Positions 5,549 through 11,167 of a DNA stretch of 11,167 bases are shown in pieces. The stretch is from Gammaproteobacteria bacterium (GTDB lineage Bacteria > Pseudomonadota > Gammaproteobacteria > Pseudomonadales > Azotimanducaceae). The position numbers and the translations under genes are program-made. The DNA is taken from the NCBI GenBank assembly GCA_009839405.1, contig VXPR01000104.1:1-11167 (forward strand), read 5' to 3'. Under the pieces are notes generated by a model. That model was not told the DNA's origin. It saw nothing but the letters and a program-made list of their open reading frames with translations, and did no database searches. Within the stretch, counting starts at the first letter, position 1; each line of letters starts with the position of its first letter.

Positions 5549-6505
5549 TTAACGTCGGCGCGGCGCGGCCATCGCGAGCTTGAGAACGTCGGGAGACAGG
5601 TCCGTTACGGCCACCGCCGTTTGCGGAGAGCGCAGCAGGGTCATGGCCGCCACCGTCGCCTGCACGGCCTCCCGATGCCGCGCCAGGGCGAATTGCCGAT
5701 ACAACGGATCGTTGTCGAGCAGGATGCAGGTTCGTTCGGTTCCCTCGGCCGTTCCGCCGCAAGGAAACTCCGTGCGCCGCCCGAAACTGTTGCCGGCGAC
5801 GCCATACTGGCCGAACGCATCGTCGCCCTCGTCGAACTCCCAATACGCTTCCCAACCCACGGGCAGCCCCGGTATCACTTCCTGCACGGCACCGATGGTG
5901 CGGTCGGCGACACCGGCGAGAAGCTGCTCCCAGGAGATGTCGGCGCCGCGCACCGCCGTGCAATCGTCGGTCAACGCCGCCGTGAGCGCCTCCACGTCCA
6001 CTGGATAGTTGTTGAAGCGGTCGGTCATGCTGAACCGCCACCAACGCCCGGTGTAGATCGGCACCACATGCGCAGGGCTCGTGGCGTCTTGCAGGTAGCT
6101 CACCACCCGGCCAAGGTCGGAGAAGCGCTCCGCCAACTCCTGCTCGCTGGCAAGGCGCTGCGTGAGTTCGGCGTAGTGCCGGTTCATGCGCGTCTCGACC
6201 GTCCACAGGAAGCGTCCGCTTTCGCCAGCGCGGTCGTAGTAGTTCCAGCGGAACAGCTTGCGCCAGAAGCCCTTGTCGGCTTGATCGGCATTGGCGCGGG
6301 CGATGTAGCGCACTTCGAGCGGCGTCAGGCGCGGAGTTTCCACCCCGACACAGGCGTTGAACTGCCGCGCCGCAAGGAAGGTGATCTGCTGGTGGGTGTT
6401 GCCTTCGTAGCCGCCAACGTGGGCGGCGGCGAAAAGCGTCAACACAGCAAGGCCACGCTTGGCGGCGGTGTGCATCACCCCTCGGACGCTGGCGGCAACG
6501 TTCAT
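5549..6505 (-). CDS. Exported S1/P1 nuclease- or zinc phospholipase C-like protein
   Basis: Predicted secreted protein of 318 residues. A signal peptide is visible: a basic AAKRG followed by the hydrophobic LAVLTLFAAAHVGG. The mature protein starts near YEGNTHQQIT, where His38 sits as in the N-terminal zinc-site region of the S1/P1-nuclease and phospholipase C superfamily. Further likely metal ligands are His110 and the stretch LGRVVSYLQDATSPAH (131-146), which resembles the superfamily's HxxxDxxxPxH signature with Asp140 and His146, although the first His is replaced by Val or Ser. Four cysteines (52, 182, 249, 260) could form disulfides. The upstream start has no good ribosome site; the in-frame ATG at 6475 (Met11) is preceded by GAGGGG and gives a more ordinary signal peptide, so the true start may be there. 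The family assignment is by motif only. Confidence 0.65.
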   Translation of the reverse strand: MNVAASVRGVMHTAAKRGLAVLTLFAAAHVGGYEGNTHQQITFLAARQFNACVGVETPRLTPLEVRYIARANADQADKGFWRKLFRWNYYDRAGESGRFLWTVETRMNRHYAELTQRLASEQELAERFSDLGRVVSYLQDATSPAHVVPIYTGRWWRFSMTDRFNNYPVDVEALTAALTDDCTAVRGADISWEQLLAGVADRTIGAVQEVIPGLPVGWEAYWEFDEGDDAFGQYGVAGNSFGRRTEFPCGGTAEGTERTCILLDNDPLYRQFALARHREAVQATVAAMTLLRSPQTAVAVTDLSPDVLKLAMAAPRRR

Positions 6506-6771
6506 GTGCGAACCATTGCATTTGTACGCTTATGTTGCAAGCGCGAAACATGAAGTTTCGGCGAAGGGTCCCTCGAGGGCCGCGCTCGTCCCCAAGAATG
6601 GCGACCAACGCTCGCGCGGTGCCTCCCTCCCAGGGCCAGCGCGGCGGTGATTGCCGGTCGTTTCCCGCCAGAGGTTGCGCGACTGGCCACCTGCCTATGG
6701 CAGGGACGGCGCAAATCCGACAAACTGCAACCGCGAGACCAAAACGGTCGATTGGGTGAGGAGAGACTGGT
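6506..6771. promoter_or_regulatory. Divergent promoter region with three small inverted repeats
   Basis: This 266-base gap must hold promoters for the phospholipase-like gene (minus) and the alcohol dehydrogenase (plus). Visible inverted repeats are CGCTT (6527-6531) with AAGCG (6539-6543), CGAAAC (6544-6549) with GTTTCG (6555-6560), and CCTGCC (6690-6695) with GGCAGG (6699-6704). The self-complementary CCCTCGAGGG is at 6570-6579. Any could be an operator. I cannot define -35/-10 pairs with confidence. A strong ribosome site, AGGAGA at 6759-6764, serves the dehydrogenase. Confidence 0.4.
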
Positions 6772-7857
6772 ATGAAAGCCGCCGTCCTGCGCGAGATCAA
6801 CGAGCCCCTATCCATCGAGGATGTGCAAACCGCGAACCCTGGCCCCCGCGAAGTGCTCATTCGCACTGCTGCAGCAGGCGTGTGTCACTCCGACTTGCAC
6901 TTCCAGAACGGTTCCTATCCTTACCCGCGACCAGCCGTCCTCGGCCACGAGTCCGCCGGCGTCGTAGAGGCCGTCGGGGCTGACGTCACCTACGTCCAGC
7001 CCGGCGATCACGTGATCACTTGCCTGTCGGCCTTCTGTGGCCACTGCGAGTTCTGCCTCACCGGCCACATGTCGCTGTGTCAGGAGCCGGAGCTGTCACG
7101 CGGCGCCCACGAGCCGCCACGCCTTTCCGGCGAGGGCGGCCCCATCTCGCAGTTTCTCAACCTCTCCTCGTTCGCCGAGCAGATGCTGGTGCACGAACAC
7201 GCCATCGCCAAGATTCGCAAGGACATCCCGCTCGACCGGGCTGCCCTCATCGGCTGTGGCGTCACCACCGGCGTCGGGGCCGTGATCCACACCGCAGGGG
7301 TCGAGCCGGGTGCCACCGTGGCGGTGATCGGCTGCGGCGGCGTGGGACTTTCCTGCATCAACGGCGCCGACATCGCTGGCGCGAGCAGGGTCATCGCCAT
7401 CGACCGGGTGGCCGGCAAGCTGGAACTCGCGCGCAAGTTCGGCGCCACCGACGTCGTCAACGCCGCCGAGGTGGATCCCATCGAAGCCGTGCGGGAGATG
7501 ACCGGCGGCGGCGTCCATTACTCGTTCGAGGCCATCGGCCTCAAGGTGACCGCCGAACAAGCCTTCAAGATGGTCCGTCCCGGCGGCGCCGCAACGGTCA
7601 TCGGCATGATCCCGGTGGGGACGATGGTGGAGATTCACGGCCCGGAGTTCCTGCGCGAGAAGAAGCTGCAAGGCTCTTCGATGGGCTCCAACCGCTTCCG
7701 CGTGGACATGCCCCGATTCGTCGACTTCTACCTCGCCGGCAAGCTCCACCTCGACGACATGATCGCCAGCCGCATCAAGCTCGAAGACGTGAACGACGCC
7801 TTGGCGCAGCTAGAGACGGGAGAAGTCGCCCGCAACGTCATCGTCTTCGATCAATAG
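6772..7857 (+). CDS. Zinc-dependent alcohol dehydrogenase (medium-chain family)
   Basis: A 361-residue NAD-dependent medium-chain dehydrogenase. Catalytic-zinc residues are Cys38 (GVCHSD), His59-Glu60 (GHE) and Cys162. The structural-zinc cysteines are 89, 92, 95 and 103 in the lobe CGHCEFCLTGHMSLC. The Rossmann motif GCGGVG (187-192) and Asp211 at the end of the second strand favour NAD over NADP. The overall pattern resembles class III-type or aryl/benzyl alcohol dehydrogenases, for example GVTTGVGAVIHTAGVEPG and the C-terminal GEVARNVIVF. All active-site residues are present, so it should be functional. The start is supported by AGGAGA seven bases upstream. It appears monocistronic: a strong hairpin follows the stop. 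The alcohol substrate is unknown. Confidence 0.92.
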   Translation: MKAAVLREINEPLSIEDVQTANPGPREVLIRTAAAGVCHSDLHFQNGSYPYPRPAVLGHESAGVVEAVGADVTYVQPGDHVITCLSAFCGHCEFCLTGHMSLCQEPELSRGAHEPPRLSGEGGPISQFLNLSSFAEQMLVHEHAIAKIRKDIPLDRAALIGCGVTTGVGAVIHTAGVEPGATVAVIGCGGVGLSCINGADIAGASRVIAIDRVAGKLELARKFGATDVVNAAEVDPIEAVREMTGGGVHYSFEAIGLKVTAEQAFKMVRPGGAATVIGMIPVGTMVEIHGPEFLREKKLQGSSMGSNRFRVDMPRFVDFYLAGKLHLDDMIASRIKLEDVNDALAQLETGEVARNVIVFDQ

Positions 7858-7867
7858 CGACGCTCGG

Positions 7868-7890
7868 AGGGAGGGCGTCTCGCCCTCCCT
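7868..7890 (+). terminator. Strong hairpin after the alcohol dehydrogenase
   Basis: AGGGAGGGCG (7868-7877) pairs perfectly with CGCCCTCCCT (7881-7890) around a TCT loop, 11 bases after the TAG at 7855-7857. It probably ends or stabilises the dehydrogenase transcript. There is no T-run, so Rho-independent termination is not certain. The bases between here and 7993 hold no gene I can support. Confidence 0.6.
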
Positions 7891-7993
7891 AGTGCGCCGT
7901 CAGGCACGTTCCCGTCGCGGCCCATTCGCTGTCCCGAGTCGTCGAGGCGTTTGTGCATACCTGATGCCTCACTACACATCTCAAGGACGGAAC

Positions 7994-9106
7994 GTGCCTA
8001 CGGCGCACAGGGGCGCGCCCGTCGGGCGCATCGACGAGGCGTTCTCGGTCCAATGGTCCGTTACAGACTCGCCTCCACCGCCACGGTCGGCGGCGGCAAA
8101 GGAAGGGCCGAGCCAGTTGGTCTTCTACGGCGATGGCTGGGAGTACTTTCGCGTCTGGATCGCCAACGTGGCCCTGACGCTCGCCACCTTGGGACTGTAC
8201 TCCCCCTGGGCCAAAGTACGCACCCGCCGCTACCTCTATGCCAGCACGTACTTCGGGAACGAGTCGTTCGATTTCACCGCTGATCCCGTCTCCATGCTGC
8301 CGGGGCGGCTGATTGCCGTCGCGCTGATCGCAACGCTCTGGGTTGCTGACCTGTTTTCGCCCCTCGTCTATGGCTTTTCGCTGTACTACTTCGCGGGCCT
8401 CTTGGCGTTCGCGCCGATCTTGCCGTGGGTGGTGGTGCGAGCGCGGTCGTTTAATCTGCGCCACACGCGCTGGCGCAACGTGGCGTTTGCCTTCCACGGG
8501 AGCTATCGCGATGCGGCGCTGTGGTATCCGCTCGCGATCGTCGCCGGCTTTGCCAGCCTCGGCCTAGCATGGCCGTGGCTGCGCTGGCGCCGCGAGGAGT
8601 ACCTCACCAACAACTCGAGCTTCGGCTTGACGCAGTGCCGCTTGGTTGGGGACTCCGGTGCCTACTATGGTGCGTATGCCGGCTCCGCCGGGATCGTGAT
8701 CGGGTTGATGCTCCCCTTTGCGTACATTGCCGGTAGGGCTTTGCCGTCTGTCGGCACGTTGGGCACCACGCTCATCATGTTCGCACCGGTACTCCTCGCC
8801 TCGGTCTACATCAGCGTACGGATCGCCAACTACCGTTGGAGCAACACGACGCTGGGGGGAACGCGGTTCCGGCTTCGGCTCAGCGTGACGCAGATGTTCT
8901 GGCTCTACATGTCCAACATGGTGCTGATTGCTGCCACGGCCGGGCTCTTCATCCCGTTCGCCCGACTGCGCGTGTTCCGCTATCGGCTTTCCCGGTTCGA
9001 GGTCTTCCTCGCCCAAGACGTCGCAACCTTCGAAGCCGACCCCGCCGCCTCGCCTAGCGCGTTGGGTGCCGCGATCAGCGACGGGTTCGAGATCGACGTC
9101 GCATGA
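7994..9106 (+). CDS. DUF898 (YjgN-type) multi-pass membrane protein
   Basis: Inner-membrane protein of about 370 residues matching the DUF898/YjgN family, whose function is not known. The family hallmark FYGDGWEYFRVWIANVALT-LATLGLYSPWAKVRTRRYLY runs over residues 44-82. The motif is repeated in weaker form twice, as LGLAWPWLRWRREEY (189-203) and AGLFIPFARLRVFRY (316-330), each ending a pair of hydrophobic segments, so the protein seems built from internal duplications. I chose GTG 7994 because AAGGA lies six bases upstream; the frame stays open further upstream, with a GTG at 7892 and an ATG at 7964, but that part is arginine-rich and unlike the family. The gene overlaps the M48 peptidase gene by ATGA, so the two are probably translated together. 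Confidence 0.85.
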   Translation: MPTAHRGAPVGRIDEAFSVQWSVTDSPPPPRSAAAKEGPSQLVFYGDGWEYFRVWIANVALTLATLGLYSPWAKVRTRRYLYASTYFGNESFDFTADPVSMLPGRLIAVALIATLWVADLFSPLVYGFSLYYFAGLLAFAPILPWVVVRARSFNLRHTRWRNVAFAFHGSYRDAALWYPLAIVAGFASLGLAWPWLRWRREEYLTNNSSFGLTQCRLVGDSGAYYGAYAGSAGIVIGLMLPFAYIAGRALPSVGTLGTTLIMFAPVLLASVYISVRIANYRWSNTTLGGTRFRLRLSVTQMFWLYMSNMVLIAATAGLFIPFARLRVFRYRLSRFEVFLAQDVATFEADPAASPSALGAAISDGFEIDVA

Positions 9107-10131
9107 AGATCCACGCCGAGCTCTACGATGGATCCGTCACCCGCGGTCGCCCCGTGGTGCTGTCTGCGGCACCCGGTGGACGGCTGCGGATCGAAGACGG
9201 AGGCACCATCCGCGAGCACGCCTACGCAGAAGTGCGGATTGCCGCCCGAATCGCCGATGTGCCGCGGCGAGTGACGCTGGCAGACGGAAGCGGGTGCATT
9301 GCGACGGACAATGATGCAATTGATGCCTTGGACGTAGCCCTCGCTCGTGCAGCACCGGTGCAGGCGCGTGGACGCAGGTTTCGTCGCGGCGTGGACCGCC
9401 TCGCGCGATTGCTCGACCGGAACGCACTCGGTGTGGCCATCGCCCTCACCGTCTCGGTCGGAATCCTGTTCGCTGCCAGCCGCTTGGGTGCGCCGGCGCT
9501 AGGCACCGCCATCGTGTCGGCAGTTCCACCAGAGGCAGATGCCCCGATCGGTCAACAACTGGTGGACGCACTCGATCAGATTCGTCTGTTTCAACCCACA
9601 GCCTTGGCCCCGGAACGCCAAGACAGCTTGAGGCGGGCATTCGACGACATCCGGGACGACCTCGGCGTTGACGCCCGGCTCGAGTTCCGGCAGGCCAAGC
9701 TGCTCGGCCCCAACGCGTTCGCCGTTGCTGGCGGCACCGTGATCCTGACCGATGCCATTGTCGAAATCGCCGCGCACGACGAGGAGCTCATCGCCGTCCT
9801 TGCCCACGAGCTTGGTCACGTCCGGGAGCGACACTGGCTGCGCATGGTGGCGCAGTCGGCTGCGATAGTCGTCATTTGGACGGCGGTGACCGACCCGTCG
9901 CTTGCCACGCTGGCCGGCGTCGCGCCATCGCGGTTGTTGGAGCTGTCCTACTCACGCGAATTCGAGCGGGAGGCGGACGAGATTGCATTCGACTATTTGA
10001 CGCGCAAGGGGATTCGGCCCACGCGCTTGCAGGACCTCCTGAAGCGCATCACCGCCTCTTGTGGCCAACACTGCGACCAAGCGTCGTGGCTTTCCTCGCA
10101 TCCGCCGGTGGAGGAACGCCGTCGCGATTGA
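9103..10131 (+). CDS. M48-family membrane metallopeptidase
   Basis: Zinc metallopeptidase of 342 residues. An N-terminal beta-rich, soluble-looking region (about 1-85) is followed by a basic stretch and a membrane segment (about 107-126). The M48 domain follows, with H235-E-L-G-H239 and the third zinc ligand Glu290 in EFEREAD. A second hydrophobic stretch lies just after HELGH (about 248-272), as in HtpX-type proteins. The end, WLSSHPPVEERR, is the usual M48 C-terminal motif. The catalytic residues are all present. It starts within the stop of the DUF898 gene (ATGA), which implies coupled synthesis and perhaps a shared complex or substrate. It may process or degrade membrane proteins, but the target is unknown. 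Confidence 0.9.
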   Translation: MKIHAELYDGSVTRGRPVVLSAAPGGRLRIEDGGTIREHAYAEVRIAARIADVPRRVTLADGSGCIATDNDAIDALDVALARAAPVQARGRRFRRGVDRLARLLDRNALGVAIALTVSVGILFAASRLGAPALGTAIVSAVPPEADAPIGQQLVDALDQIRLFQPTALAPERQDSLRRAFDDIRDDLGVDARLEFRQAKLLGPNAFAVAGGTVILTDAIVEIAAHDEELIAVLAHELGHVRERHWLRMVAQSAAIVVIWTAVTDPSLATLAGVAPSRLLELSYSREFEREADEIAFDYLTRKGIRPTRLQDLLKRITASCGQHCDQASWLSSHPPVEERRRD

Positions 10132-10169
10132 ACGATGGCCGCTTTGGCATGCCATCATGGGGCCCGTGA

Positions 10170-10187
10170 TTCACTGAGTGAAGGAGG
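10170..10187 (+). promoter_or_regulatory. Palindrome joined to a strong ribosome site before the hydrolase
   Basis: TTCACT (10170-10175) and AGTGAA (10177-10182) form a perfect palindrome around one G. It runs straight into the ribosome site AAGGAGG at 10181-10187, four bases before the GTG start at 10192. It could be a protein-binding operator; a one-base centre argues against an RNA hairpin. Chance is possible. Confidence 0.35.
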
Positions 10188-10191
10188 GTCC

Positions 10192-11082
10192 GTGACCGCT
10201 TCCGATTTCTGGCCGCCCGCGCCTGACCTCTGCCGGGACGACATCGCGTTTTCGTTTCGGGGCAACGACTACCTTGGGCACTTGGTGGCACCGCCGGAGG
10301 ATGCCGGTCCGCGGCCCTTGGTGATGGTGATTCACAACTACCAAGGGCTGAAGTTCTTCGATGTCGATGTGGCTGAGTATCTGGCGCGCGTGGGCTATGT
10401 GGGCCTTGCCATCGACGTGTACGGCGACGTCGTGCCGCCGGCGGAGCGGGTCTGGCCGGAGGGTGCGGACGAGGCCGGCATCCATGCCTTTCAGAAAAAG
10501 TGCTTCGAGGGCTTGGTGGCGATGGATCACGACCACGAGCTCTTCCGTTCGCTCTTGGGTGAATGGCTGCGGCGCGGCTTCGAGCACACCACCGTCGACG
10601 AGTCCTTCCCGGCAGCCGCCATCGGTTATTGCTTCGGCGGCATGGCGGTGATCGAGTGCGTGCGCGGCGGGCTGAACGTGGGTGGCGTCGTCTCCTTCCA
10701 CGGTCTGCTTCAAACCGGCGAAGACCCAAACCCGGCCCGCTACGGCGTCCAACGCCCGTCCCTCAAACCATGCGAGAACCAATACAACACGAACGCCGTA
10801 ATCCTCATCGAAAACGGCGCCGACGACGGCTTGGTTCCCGATGAAAGCAAGCAGCGCTTCTTCGACGAAATGGACGCCGCCGGCGTGCCGTGGATGTTCC
10901 ACCACCACGCCAAGACCCCGCACGGCTTTGCCTTGCCGCCAACCTTGGGACCGCCCGGCCGCCTGCACGAAACCACCGACCGCCGCTCCACGATGGCCAT
11001 GTTGGGGCTGTTCCGCGAGATCTTCCCCGGCGTGCCACAGAACCCGGTAACCCACAACGCCGCAGGAACCTCGATCCCGTAG
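10192..11082 (+). CDS. Dienelactone hydrolase-family protein
   Basis: Alpha/beta hydrolase of 296 residues, probably cytoplasmic. The nucleophile elbow is GYCFGG with Cys147. The acid is most likely Asp212 (GADDGLVP) and the base His244 (TPHGFALP), giving the Cys-Asp-His triad of dienelactone hydrolases. The segment after the first core strand reads VIHNYQGL, so the Glu that gates the Cys in characterised dienelactone hydrolases (Glu36 in the Pseudomonas enzyme) is Asn or Tyr here, and the substrate may differ. I chose GTG 10192 because AAGGAGG lies four bases upstream and residues before it do not look like the family. An in-frame ATG at 10135 is the alternative. It follows the M48 gene by 60 bases and may be in the same transcript. 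Confidence 0.85.
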   Translation: MTASDFWPPAPDLCRDDIAFSFRGNDYLGHLVAPPEDAGPRPLVMVIHNYQGLKFFDVDVAEYLARVGYVGLAIDVYGDVVPPAERVWPEGADEAGIHAFQKKCFEGLVAMDHDHELFRSLLGEWLRRGFEHTTVDESFPAAAIGYCFGGMAVIECVRGGLNVGGVVSFHGLLQTGEDPNPARYGVQRPSLKPCENQYNTNAVILIENGADDGLVPDESKQRFFDEMDAAGVPWMFHHHAKTPHGFALPPTLGPPGRLHETTDRRSTMAMLGLFREIFPGVPQNPVTHNAAGTSIP

Positions 11083-11125
11083 TCGAGCCCCTTGGGCCAC
11101 GAAGCGAGCTGTCAGCGCTCATAGT

Positions 11126-11147
11126 GGCGACCCTTGTGGTCGCCCGT
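11126..11147 (+). repeat. REP-like hairpin, copy C
   Basis: An exact 22-base match to bases 2762-2783 of copy A. The stem GGCGACC (11126-11132) with GGTCGCC (11138-11144) encloses CTTGT. It lies 43 bases after the hydrolase stop, near the right edge. The flanks differ from copies A and B, so only the hairpin core is conserved. I see no gene in 11083-11167. Confidence 0.8.
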
Positions 11148-11167
11148 CTTGAGCTCCTAGGTAGGTG

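Noticed and set aside
5532..6866. A 444-codon minus-strand open frame over the phospholipase-like gene
   Set aside because: It is out of frame with the signal peptide and motif-bearing protein, is arginine-rich, and would run into the dehydrogenase gene.
7020..7892. A second plus-strand open frame inside the alcohol dehydrogenase
   Set aside because: It is low complexity (Arg, His, Gly) with no domain; the zinc dehydrogenase in the other frame is complete.
8010..8030. GC-rich inverted repeat GCGCCCG-T-CGGGCGC
   Set aside because: It lies inside the N-terminal coding region of the DUF898 gene and has a one-base loop; GC-rich codon use explains it well enough.
7889..8497. Minus-strand frame opposite the start of the DUF898 gene
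   Set aside because: A charged, Arg/Gln/His-rich product without motifs, consistent with an antisense shadow.

Overview
The window looks like chromosomal DNA of a high-GC gammaproteobacterium. The basis is a class A penicillin-binding protein of the PBP1B type with a UB2H-like region, short REP-like hairpin repeats between genes, and tightly packed operons with ATGA overlaps. I cannot place it more closely. There are eleven protein genes and no tRNA, rRNA, CRISPR array, transposase or phage gene. Apart from the repeats it reads as ordinary core and housekeeping DNA.

Layout. Bases 1-1056 (minus) hold the N-terminal 352 residues of PBP1B, cut by the left edge. Bases 1231-1908 (minus) encode a membrane-anchored DsbA-family oxidoreductase. 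About 50 bases away and divergent from it, a plus-strand run begins: a glutaredoxin-like protein (1958-2230), a 6-pyruvoyl-tetrahydropterin synthase (PTPS)/QueD-family protein (2243-2785), then an inverted pair of REP-like hairpins, an SDR oxidoreductase (2891-3586) and a YhhQ-type queuosine-precursor transporter (3583-4413). A hairpin-rich convergent gap (4414-4586) separates these from two minus-strand genes: an LLM-class flavin-dependent oxidoreductase (4587-5522) and an exported S1/P1-nuclease/phospholipase C-like protein (5549-6505).

A 266-base divergent gap leads to a zinc alcohol dehydrogenase (6772-7857) ending in a strong hairpin. Next come a DUF898 (YjgN-type) membrane protein and an M48 metallopeptidase, overlapping by ATGA (7994-10131), and a dienelactone hydrolase-like protein (10192-11082). 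Another copy of the REP-like hairpin lies in the last 45 bases.

How the genes may work together. The PTPS homologue, SDR and YhhQ-type transporter suggest pterin or 7-deazaguanine (queuosine) metabolism. The PTPS homologue lacks the usual catalytic residues, so its product is open. DsbA and PBP1B both act at the cell envelope. The DUF898-M48 pair looks like a small envelope unit of unknown purpose. The most interesting observations are the atypical PTPS cassette, the coupled DUF898-M48 pair, and a set of hairpins that keep the same CTTGT loop while their stems differ in sequence but still pair.
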